Shown here one piece after another: positions 6,227-11,136 of a stretch of 11,136 nucleotides of DNA (position 1 is its first letter; every line of letters begins with the position of its first letter). The position numbers were made by a program, and so were the translations under genes. The stretch covers positions 1 through 11,136 of the forward strand of contig JBDTSW010000075.1 of the NCBI GenBank assembly GCA_039930945.1. Reading direction: 5' to 3'. The notes under the pieces were generated by a model. It was given only the letters and a program-made list of their open reading frames with translations. It was not told the DNA's origin and did not search any database. This DNA comes from JBDTSW01 sp039930945. GTDB taxonomy: Bacteria > Actinomycetota > Thermoleophilia > Solirubrobacterales > 70-9.

Positions 6227-6595
6227 CTAGGCCGGGATCTCCTCTTCTGGGTGGGCCTGGAGGACCGTCTGGCCCGCCTCGCCCGTGCGGATCCGGATCG
6301 CCTCTTCGACGGGGATCACGAAGATCTTCCCGTCGCCGACCTCGCCCGTCCTCGCGTGCTTAAGGATGGTCTCGACCACCAGGGACTTGTCCTTGTCCTC
6401 GACGACGACCTCCAGCTTGAGCTTCGGTCGCACGTTGACTGTCAGGGTCGAGCCTCGGTAGTGCTCGACCACTCCCTTCTGGCGCCCCGATCCCTTCACC
6501 TCGCCGATCGACAGGGAGGGAAATCCCTTCTCCAACAGCTCGGCCCGAATCGGTTCAAACGCCTCATGACGGATGTATGCCTCGATCTTCTTCAA
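6227..6595 (-). CDS. glnK: PII-family nitrogen regulatory protein
   Basis: This is a PII signal protein that senses ATP/ADP and 2-oxoglutarate and gates the ammonium channel encoded just upstream. It is 122 aa from TTG 6595. Numbering then matches E. coli GlnB exactly: Q39 and K58 (2-oxoglutarate contacts), Tyr46, the B-loop TGEVGDGKIFV (83-93) and RIRTGE (101-106). Leu51 replaces the T-loop tyrosine that is uridylylated or adenylylated elsewhere, so control by GlnD-type modification is unlikely. TTG 6595 is chosen over GTG 6604 for two reasons: AAGGGGGTGA (6610-6601) is one base from the ideal Shine-Dalgarno at proper distance, and it yields the family start MKKIEA. The gene follows amt by 16 nt. 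Confidence 0.93.
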   Translation of the reverse strand: MKKIEAYIRHEAFEPIRAELLEKGFPSLSIGEVKGSGRQKGVVEHYRGSTLTVNVRPKLKLEVVVEDKDKSLVVETILKHARTGEVGDGKIFVIPVEEAIRIRTGEAGQTVLQAHPEEEIPA

Positions 6596-6611
6596 CGCAA
6601 TCACCCCCTTC

Positions 6612-8120
6612 CTAGGCCTGCGACGGGGTGTCGCCGGCGATCGGTGGCTGGCTTTCCGCGGTCATCTGGGTGACCGCCGCTGCATGCGGGGGCATGGCTG
6701 GTGCCGGCCCCCACCCGGCGCCGCCGCCGGGGTACTCCTCGTTCGGGATGAACTGCTCCGGGTATCCGTACATCCCGTGCTCGGAGATGTCCAGGCCGGC
6801 GTCTTCCTCGTCCGAGGTGACCCGCAGACCGTACGTCTTCTTGATCACGTACAGGACCGCCAGGCTCGAGCCGAGGACGAACGCCAAGACCACGACCACC
6901 CCGAGCGCCTGATCCCCGAGCTGACTGAACGAGCCCGAGTAGAAGAGGCCTCCGTCGGGGTTGCCGACGCCGTTGTACTGGGCCAGGCGCGGTGCGGTGA
7001 AGAGCCCGCATGAGAGCGTGCCCCAGATGCCGGCGAGGCCGTGCGCCGAGAGGGCGCCGACCGGATCGTCGATCACCTTCTCGATCGCCAGGATGGCGGT
7101 GACGACGAGCACGCCGGCGACTGCGCCGATGAAGGGCGCGGCCCACAGCTCCACATAGCCCGAGGGCGCCGTGATCGCGACCAGCGCGGCGATCGCGCCG
7201 TTGCCGATCATGCCGATGTCGAGCGTCTTCTGCATCAGCCTGCTGGTGATCGCTGCCATCAGCACCCCGGCCGCGCAGGCGAGGTTGGTGACCAGCACGA
7301 TCTCCGGGAAGCGCCCATCCAGGGCTCCCAGGGTGGAGCCCGGGTTGAACCCGAACCAGCCGAGCCAGAGGATCAGGACCCCGAGCCCGAACAGTGGCAT
7401 CGAATGCCCCGGGATCGCCCTGGGCTTGCCGTCGTCGCCGAACTTCCCACGGCGAGCGCCGAGCAGCAGCAGCACCGCGAGGCCGCCGGTCGCGCCGATC
7501 AGGTGCACTGCCGTCGAGCCGGCGAAGTCCTGCATGCCGACGTTCGCCTGCAGCCAGCCGCCGCCGAACACCCAGTGGGCGCCGATCGGGTAGATCAGCG
7601 CGGCGAAGATCGCCGAGTAGATGACGTAGACGCCGAACTTGATCCGCTCGAGTGTGGTCCCCCAGACGATCGCCAGCGAGACCGCCGCGAAGGTGAACTG
7701 GAAGAAGAACTTCGCCTCGATCGTGGCGTCGGAGAAGCCCATCACCGGGAACGCCGTCAGCGGATCGCCGAAGCCCTGCAGGAAGAACCCGGTATCGCCG
7801 ATCAGCTCACCCGTCCCGAACGCGAACGCGAACCCGCATGCGTACCAGGCGAGGGCGGCGATCGACATGTTGGTGAGGATCTTGGCGACGATCGTTCCCG
7901 CGTTCTTGCCGCGGGAAAAGCCAATCTCCAGGAAGGCGAATCCCGCCTGCATGAAGAACACGAGCAGGCCGGCGACGATCACCCAGAGGGAGTTGATCGC
8001 GACCGACTGGCTCAGAAGCCCGTTGCTGGCGGCCTCCAGAGAGTCGGCCGACGCGCTTGCCGGGAGGGCGAGTAGTGCCGCGGCTGCCAGCGCGCCTACC
8101 CCCAGGTACTTTCGTCTCAT
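6612..8120 (-). CDS. amt: Ammonium transporter (Amt family)
   Basis: This is an ammonium channel of the inner membrane, 502 aa. A signal peptide (MRRKYLGVGALAAAALLA, cut near ASASA) precedes about 11 transmembrane helices, starting near residue 43. Key family residues are present: DFAGSTAVH (structural Asp and first pore His) and SAHGLAGIWG (second pore His). The cytoplasmic tail GLRVTSDEEDAGLDISEHG is the PII-binding region. A further tail of about 50 residues, rich in Pro, Gly and Ala, goes beyond the usual end. ATG 8120 is chosen because it starts the signal peptide and AAGGAG (8136-8131) lies 10 nt upstream; the frame is open 22 codons further but without support. It forms an operon with glnK, so uptake is presumably shut by PII when nitrogen is plentiful. 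Confidence 0.95.
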   Translation of the reverse strand: MRRKYLGVGALAAAALLALPASASADSLEAASNGLLSQSVAINSLWVIVAGLLVFFMQAGFAFLEIGFSRGKNAGTIVAKILTNMSIAALAWYACGFAFAFGTGELIGDTGFFLQGFGDPLTAFPVMGFSDATIEAKFFFQFTFAAVSLAIVWGTTLERIKFGVYVIYSAIFAALIYPIGAHWVFGGGWLQANVGMQDFAGSTAVHLIGATGGLAVLLLLGARRGKFGDDGKPRAIPGHSMPLFGLGVLILWLGWFGFNPGSTLGALDGRFPEIVLVTNLACAAGVLMAAITSRLMQKTLDIGMIGNGAIAALVAITAPSGYVELWAAPFIGAVAGVLVVTAILAIEKVIDDPVGALSAHGLAGIWGTLSCGLFTAPRLAQYNGVGNPDGGLFYSGSFSQLGDQALGVVVVLAFVLGSSLAVLYVIKKTYGLRVTSDEEDAGLDISEHGMYGYPEQFIPNEEYPGGGAGWGPAPAMPPHAAAVTQMTAESQPPIAGDTPSQA

Positions 8121-8140
8121 CCGATACACACTCCTTGCGC

Positions 8141-8183
8141 GCCGGCGCCGGACGCCGGCGGTCGCGGTTCGCGGATCGCGACC
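8141..8183. promoter_or_regulatory. Two tandem hairpins in the amt leader
   Basis: GCCGGCG (8141-8147) pairs perfectly with CGCCGGC (8153-8159) around a 5-nt loop, only 4 nt upstream of the amt Shine-Dalgarno. Next to it GGTCGCG (8160-8166) pairs with CGCGACC (8177-8183) around a 10-nt loop. On the minus strand both lie in the probable 5' leader of amt. They could shape translation or transcript stability. No known riboswitch is recognised. Confidence 0.5.
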
Positions 8184-8184
8184 C

Positions 8185-8190
8185 AACCTA
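8185..8190 (-). promoter_or_regulatory. Candidate -10 box (TAGGTT) of amt-glnK
   Basis: TAGGTT (8190-8185 on the minus strand) fits TANNNT and would give a leader of roughly 55-60 nt carrying the two hairpins and the Shine-Dalgarno. No convincing -35 lies at the right distance. I saw no clear GlnR-type box (GTNAC spaced from GAAAC). Confidence 0.3.
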
Positions 8191-8305
8191 GGGACGCAGG
8201 GAGGCCCGGTCTTTATCCGGGTGTCGAGACTTCCGTCGCGGCTGTTGTACGAGCGGTCGGGCTCGTGCCTGAGGGCCTGGACCGGGGATCCGGCCGACCC
8301 GCCGA

Positions 8306-8328
8306 CGGTCGGCTGTTCGAGCCGACCG
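8306..8328. terminator. Second hairpin downstream of the DUF5679 gene
   Basis: A perfect 9-bp stem, CGGTCGGCT (8306-8314) with AGCCGACCG (8320-8328), encloses the 5-nt loop GTTCG. It lies between the DUF5679 stop and the amt promoter on the minus strand and would insulate amt from read-through. No T-tract follows. Confidence 0.6.
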
Positions 8329-8344
8329 AGCTGAGAGATCGGGT

Positions 8345-8370
8345 GCCGCCGGCCACGCCCGGCCGGCGGC
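8345..8370. terminator. First hairpin downstream of the DUF5679 gene
   Basis: A perfect 10-bp stem, GCCGCCGGCC (8345-8354) with GGCCGGCGGC (8361-8370), encloses a 6-nt loop. It begins 12 nt after the stop of the 48-aa gene on the minus strand, the expected place of its terminator. Confidence 0.7.
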
Positions 8371-8382
8371 GGCCCGGGCCGA

Positions 8383-8529
8383 CTAGGTGAGCTTGCCGAT
8401 CTTGAAGATCTTCGTCCCGCAGTCAGGGCAGGTGCCCTGAATCGCGGGGCGACCGTTCTTCATCGTGACCTGCTGGGGGTTCGTGATCTCGACCTTCTTA
8501 CGTTCCTTCACGCAGTAGCCCTCAGGCAT
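8383..8529 (-). CDS. DUF5679 small zinc-ribbon-like protein
   Basis: This 48-aa protein is too short for most gene finders. It reads MPEGYCVKERKKVEI, then TNPQQVTMKNGRPAIQGTCP, then DCGTKIFKIGKLT. It matches the DUF5679 pattern as I know it: an N-terminal YCVKC, the core QVTMKNGRPA, and a C-terminal CPxCGTK. Such proteins look like minimal zinc ribbons of unknown function. Here the second knuckle C34-x-x-C37 is intact but the first is C6-x-x-E9, with Glu (GAA) where Cys is expected. ATG 8529 is preceded by AAGGAG at an 8-nt spacing, and two hairpins follow the stop. It appears to be monocistronic. Confidence 0.85.
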   Translation of the reverse strand: MPEGYCVKERKKVEITNPQQVTMKNGRPAIQGTCPDCGTKIFKIGKLT

Positions 8530-8666
8530 TAGACGCACTCCTTCGTTCGTGCTCGCGTATGCGTGCTGGTCGAGGCGACCGTAGAGCCTCTTTCGGACGC
8601 ATGGAGTGAGAGTTCGTGCCGATAGCCACTAGCGGCCCCTCTCGGCATGATCACGACCAGGGCCCG

Positions 8667-8688
8667 CCTGCGTCCCCGGCGGCGCAGG
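8667..8688. terminator. Hairpin after the coiled-coil gene
   Basis: CCTGCG (8667-8672) pairs with CGCAGG (8683-8688), with a G-T and a C-G pair possible inside. It starts 3 nt after the TAG (8694-8692) of the minus-strand coiled-coil gene and probably ends its transcript. The stem is modest. Confidence 0.45.
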
Positions 8689-8691
8689 ACA

Positions 8692-9222
8692 CTAGTTGGC
8701 GTCGGTGCCGCCCGAGTTGGCGCCGCCCGCGTCGGCGGACGACTCGAGGTCGTCGATCTGGCCGCGCAGCTCCTCGATGTCATCCTGGACCACCTTCAGC
8801 TCGTCGTCGCTGGTGCCCTGGTCCTGATCCAGCTGCGAGACCTGGCTCTCAAGGCCCTCGAGGCGGTCGCTGATCGAGGCGAGATCGTCCTGGGCGGCCT
8901 CCGACGCGGACTCCTCGACCGCGCCGAGCTGGCCGCGCAGGTTCTGCAGGTCGCCCTTGGTGGCCGAGTCCTCCTGCAGTTGCAGTGCGAAGACGATCGC
9001 CACGGCGGCGGCGGCGAGCGAGAGCACGCAGGCGGCGGCGAAGGCGTAGGTGCGGATGCCGAGCTTGCGCTCGACCTGGGCAAGCCAGGCGCGCAGCCCG
9101 TCGATGCGCTCGTGCGGGTCCGAGCTGTGTGGGTCGGGGGTGGCCGGCTGTGAGCCCGTGGGATGCTGCGGCTGCTCGCCGGTGGCGGGGCTCTGCGGCT
9201 TCTCTGGGTCCGAGGCGTGCAT
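8692..9222 (-). CDS. Membrane-anchored coiled-coil protein of unknown function
   Basis: This 176-aa protein has three parts. A Pro/Ser/His-rich, probably disordered cytoplasmic N-terminus of about 38 residues leads into a short helix (ERIDGLRAWLAQVERKLG). One transmembrane helix follows at about 58-82 (YAFAAACVLSLAAAAVAIVF). A heptad-rich acidic segment (about 83-160) looks like a coiled coil, and the tail is Gly/Ser/Asp. There are no catalytic motifs. The coiled coil probably lies outside the membrane, in line with the basic residues before the helix. ATG 9222 is used; TACCCT (9237-9232) ends 9 nt upstream and no Shine-Dalgarno is seen. It lies 23 nt after the rhodanese gene on the same strand. 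A structural or envelope role is possible but not shown. Confidence 0.75.
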   Translation of the reverse strand: MHASDPEKPQSPATGEQPQHPTGSQPATPDPHSSDPHERIDGLRAWLAQVERKLGIRTYAFAAACVLSLAAAAVAIVFALQLQEDSATKGDLQNLRGQLGAVEESASEAAQDDLASISDRLEGLESQVSQLDQDQGTSDDELKVVQDDIEELRGQIDDLESSADAGGANSGGTDAN

Positions 9223-9245
9223 GGCGGGTGCAGGGTAGCCGGGGG

Positions 9246-9623
9246 TCAGGCGCTTGGAGGCCGCGCCTCGGCGACGGTGCCGTTCTCGGGCTCCAGCTCA
9301 AACCCGGCCCCTACCCAGGCGGTGATCCCGTCGGCCATGTTGTGGGCATCCCAGCCGCCCGCGCGAAACGCCTGGGCGGCCATCCCGGAGCGGCTGCCGC
9401 TGCGGCAGCAGAAAACCACCGGACGATCCTTTGGGATCGAGGCCGCCTCGGCGGTGAGCTGGTTGACCTCGACGTGGCGGGCGCCGGCGATCCGCCCGCG
9501 CTCCCACTCGTAGTCCTGGCGGACGTCGATCAGTACTGCCTCGCCGCTCGCGGCCAGCTCGGCGACGCGCTCGGGGGCGAGCTCGAGCTTGGCCTGCTGA
9601 AGGGTGTCGGGGTCATCGGCCAC
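9246..9623 (-). CDS. Rhodanese-like domain protein
   Basis: This 125-aa single-domain rhodanese is a sulfurtransferase fold that carries sulfur as a persulfide on a catalytic cysteine. The active-site loop is C73-RSGSR (73-78), a six-residue loop suited to sulfur transfer. The motifs AVLIDVRQDYEWERGRIAGARH (start near 29) and GGWDAHNMADGITAW (the end) are typical of the family. No signal peptide is seen, so it should be cytosolic. GTG 9623 is chosen because TAGTCT (9635-9630) ends 6 nt upstream, a leaderless layout. It is divergent from the thiolase with 110 nt between starts. The physiological donor and acceptor cannot be told from the context. Confidence 0.92.
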   Translation of the reverse strand: MADDPDTLQQAKLELAPERVAELAASGEAVLIDVRQDYEWERGRIAGARHVEVNQLTAEAASIPKDRPVVFCCRSGSRSGMAAQAFRAGGWDAHNMADGITAWVGAGFELEPENGTVAEARPPSA

Positions 9624-9629
9624 TGCCCA

Positions 9630-9635
9630 AGACTA
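9630..9635 (-). promoter_or_regulatory. -10 box (TAGTCT), leaderless promoter of the rhodanese gene
   Basis: TAGTCT fits TANNNT and ends 6 nt before GTG 9623, the same spacing as at 470, 749 and 5929. No Shine-Dalgarno is present and no -35 is clear. Confidence 0.5.
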
Positions 9636-9664
9636 TTTCGCCGCGCGCGCCGTGCGCGCTCGGC

Positions 9665-9670
9665 TAACGT
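9665..9670 (+). promoter_or_regulatory. Candidate -10 box (TAACGT) of the thiolase gene
   Basis: TAACGT fits TANNNT and would start RNA at about 9677, giving a leader of roughly 57 nt that contains the AAGGAG Shine-Dalgarno (9719-9724). No -35 is evident. It lies 29 bp from the divergent rhodanese box. Confidence 0.35.
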
Positions 9671-9733
9671 CCCGGCCCCGATCCCGTTCGCGGCCGCGAC
9701 ATGCGGCGCGGCGCAACCAAGGAGAAATCTGAG

Positions 9734-10894
9734 ATGCCCGAAGCAGTGATCGTCGACGCCGTCCGCAGCCCGATCGGCCGCGCCTTCAAGGGCTCGCTGG
9801 CCCAGCTGCGACCCGACGAGACCGCCGCCTACGTGGTCGACCAGCTGCTGGAGCGAAACCCCGACCTCGACCCGGCGCTGATCGAGGACGTCTTCTGCGG
9901 CTGCGGGATGCCGCAGGGCCTACAGGCCTTCAACATCGGCCGGATCATCGCCCTGCTCTCGGAGAGGCTGCCCGAGGAGACCAACGGGGTGACGATCTCG
10001 CGCTACTGCGCGTCCTCGCTGGACGCGATCCGCCACGCCGCCAACGCCGTCAAGGCGGGCGAGGGCGACGCCTACATCGCCGCCGGGGTGGAGTGGGTGA
10101 GCCGCTACAACGAGCGCACCGAGCCCGCCGGCGCCGCCGACCAGAATCCCAGGCTGCAGGGCAACGACGGCCAGCCCAACGCCTACATCGAGATGGGGCT
10201 GACCGCGGTCAACGTCGCCAAGCGCTACGAGATCAGCCGTGCCGAGATGGACAAGTACGCGCAGCGCTCGCAGGAGCTGGCGGTCGCCTCGCAGGAGTCG
10301 GGGTTCTTCGACCGCGAGATCGTTGCGGTCGCCGATCACGAGGGCAACGAGGTCGCCAGGGACGACGGCCCGCGGGCGTCATCGACGCTGGAGAAGCTCT
10401 CCCAGCTCGACGAGGCCTTCGGGGACGGCGGCGTCACCGCCGGCAACTCCTGCCCGCTCAACGACGGCGCCGCCGCGGTTCTGGTGATGTCGGACGCCAA
10501 GGCCAAGGAGCTGGGCCTGACGGCGCGCGCGCGGATCGTCAGCGCCGCGACCTGGGGGAATGAGCCGGAGTACATGGGGGTCGCCCCGATCGGCGCGATC
10601 AAGAAGGTGCTGAAGCGCACCGGCATGACCATGGAGGACGTCGGCACCGTCGAGCTGAACGAGGCCTTCTCCGCCCAGGTGATCCCGATCATGGACGAGT
10701 GCGACATCCCGCTGGACAAGCTCAACACCCACGGAGGCGCGATCGCCCTCGGTCACCCCTTCGGGATGACCGGCGCCCGGATCATGACCACGCTTCTGAA
10801 CGCGATGGAGACCGACGATCACGACGTCGGCCTGGAGACGATGTGCGTCGCCGGCGGCCAGGGCGAGGCGATGATCGTCGAGCGGGTCGGCTAG
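9734..10894 (+). CDS. Thiolase (acetyl-CoA C-acyltransferase family)
   Basis: This 386-aa enzyme is a complete thiolase, which cleaves 3-ketoacyl-CoA with CoA (beta-oxidation) or condenses acyl-CoAs. The nucleophile is Cys92 (SRYCASSLDAI). NSCPLNDGAAA (238-248), ELNEAF (307-312), His341 (GGAIALGHP) and Cys371 (CVAGGQG) complete the active site. Length is normal. ATG 9734 is chosen because AAGGAG (9719-9724) lies 9 nt upstream and the protein starts with the family N-terminus MPEAVIVDAVRSPIGR; an ATG at 9701 is in frame but precedes the Shine-Dalgarno. The sequence looks more like degradative FadA-type thiolases than biosynthetic PhaA, but no partner genes are present to settle it. Its stop codon lies in the loop of a hairpin. 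Confidence 0.95.
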   Translation: MPEAVIVDAVRSPIGRAFKGSLAQLRPDETAAYVVDQLLERNPDLDPALIEDVFCGCGMPQGLQAFNIGRIIALLSERLPEETNGVTISRYCASSLDAIRHAANAVKAGEGDAYIAAGVEWVSRYNERTEPAGAADQNPRLQGNDGQPNAYIEMGLTAVNVAKRYEISRAEMDKYAQRSQELAVASQESGFFDREIVAVADHEGNEVARDDGPRASSTLEKLSQLDEAFGDGGVTAGNSCPLNDGAAAVLVMSDAKAKELGLTARARIVSAATWGNEPEYMGVAPIGAIKKVLKRTGMTMEDVGTVELNEAFSAQVIPIMDECDIPLDKLNTHGGAIALGHPFGMTGARIMTTLLNAMETDDHDVGLETMCVAGGQGEAMIVERVG

Positions 10895-10902
10895 GCCGAC
10901 CC
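10884..10902. terminator. Hairpin with the thiolase stop codon as its loop
   Basis: GGGTCGGC (10884-10891) pairs perfectly with GCCGACCC (10895-10902). The three loop bases 10892-10894 are the thiolase TAG stop. It may stabilise the 3' end of the mRNA or act with the next hairpin as a terminator. Confidence 0.55.
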
Positions 10903-10934
10903 ACGAGGTCGTCGGCGAGCGCGCCGGCCGCTGC

Positions 10935-10962
10935 CGCCGGGTGCCCCGCACGGCACCCGGCG
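10935..10962. terminator. Terminator hairpin in the convergent intergenic region
   Basis: An 11-bp perfect stem pairs 10935-10945 with 10952-10962 around a 6-nt loop. It lies 40 nt after the thiolase stop and about 40 nt beyond the stop of the convergent minus-strand gene, so it can serve both. A weaker 7-bp stem (10970-10976 with 10992-10998) follows. No T-tract is present. Confidence 0.7.
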
Positions 10963-11004
10963 CAACGCGCCGCGGAGACGATCTGTCGGCCTCCGCGGAT
11001 GCGA

Positions 11005-11136
11005 TCAGCCTCCTGACTGAAGCGCCTTCACCGCCGAGTCGGCGGCCTGCTGGCAGGCCTCGATCGCGGCATCGGCAGCGCTGCTGTCGCCCGCGGCATC
11101 GGCCTGCTGGGCGCACTGCTCGAAGGCGTCGGCGGC
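11005..11136 (-). CDS. Cysteine-containing Ala/Gln-rich repeat protein (3' part only)
   Basis: I do not recognise this protein. Only its last 43 residues are in the window, ending at TGA 11007-11005; the start lies beyond 11136. The sequence is Ala-, Gln- and Asp-rich and shows two similar units, AFEQCAQQADAA and AIEACQQAADSA, with their cysteines 20 residues apart. The pattern suggests an alpha-helical repeat with possible disulfide or pairing between units, as in secreted helical proteins. The reading frame is supported by the terminator hairpins facing it and by biased codon use. No function can be given. Confidence 0.55.
   Translation of the reverse strand, partial: AADAFEQCAQQADAAGDSSAADAAIEACQQAADSAVKALQSGG

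Noticed and set aside
6602..6604. GTG as start of glnK
   Set aside because: It lies inside the Shine-Dalgarno-like AAGGGGGTGA. TTG 6595 has correct spacing and gives the family N-terminus MKKIEA.
7041..8075. 344-codon plus-strand open frame opposite amt
   Set aside because: It is antisense to a well-defined transporter and is rich in Arg, Glu, Asp and Gln as expected from complemented membrane-protein codons.
8121..8382. Possible GlnR or other nitrogen-regulator operator upstream of amt
   Set aside because: I looked for GTNAC/GAAAC-type half-sites and for a sigma-54 type promoter and saw neither clearly.
8985..9749. 254-codon plus-strand open frame opposite the coiled-coil and rhodanese genes
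   Set aside because: It is a poly-Arg/Ala shadow frame crossing two genes and the divergent promoter region.
1..11136. CRISPR array, tRNA, rRNA, insertion sequence or phage genes
   Set aside because: No regularly spaced repeats, no tRNA cloverleaf, no transposase or integrase motifs were seen on either strand.

Overview
The window is GC-rich throughout, with strong third-position G/C bias and long shadow reading frames opposite real genes. Gene content and start-site style suggest a high-GC actinobacterium, possibly class Thermoleophilia (Solirubrobacterales or Gaiellales). Pointers are the DUF2277 and DUF5679 small proteins, -10 boxes of the TANNNT type set about 6 nt before start codons (leaderless mRNAs), and a MoxR/CoxE-type pair. 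The taxonomic guess is an inference. I found no tRNA, rRNA, CRISPR or mobile element.

Left part (1-982, + strand): the 3' end of an AlkA-like HhH-GPD DNA glycosylase, a large 12-bp inverted repeat, a DUF2277 gene and a 77-aa charged orphan. The last two each carry a leaderless promoter signature. The orphan converges on the next operon with both stop codons inside one CTAG.

979-3616 (- strand): a pyrimidine-type thiamine-precursor ABC importer, transcribed thiZ (ATPase) > thiX (permease) > thiY (lipoprotein SBP) with overlapping genes. It is headed by a TPP riboswitch whose 3' conserved AGGGA is also the Shine-Dalgarno sequence of thiZ. This is the best supported regulatory element in the window.

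3632-6156: a MoxR-type AAA+ ATPase and a CoxE-like VWA protein (overlapping, - strand), read divergently from a small two-helix membrane protein. The two promoters appear to share one symmetric -10 region of 8 bp. No carbon monoxide dehydrogenase genes are visible here.

6173-8120: a strong bidirectional terminator hairpin, then the amt-glnK ammonium transport/PII operon (- strand). The PII protein has Leu at the position of the usual modified Tyr51. Upstream of amt lie leader hairpins and the terminators of a 48-aa DUF5679 zinc-ribbon gene, which lacks one of its four expected cysteines.

8692-9623 (- strand): a rhodanese and a membrane-anchored coiled-coil protein. 9734-10894 (+ strand): a complete thiolase. 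A hairpin-rich intergenic region then separates it from the 3' end of a gene encoding a cysteine-containing repeat protein on the - strand.

Most of the window is ordinary housekeeping and accessory metabolism (thiamine salvage, nitrogen uptake, acyl-CoA metabolism). The unusual points are small: substitutions in PII and DUF5679, the shared divergent promoter, the recurrent leaderless architecture, and the inverted repeat at 369-419. I did not find convincing evidence of a wholly new multi-gene system.
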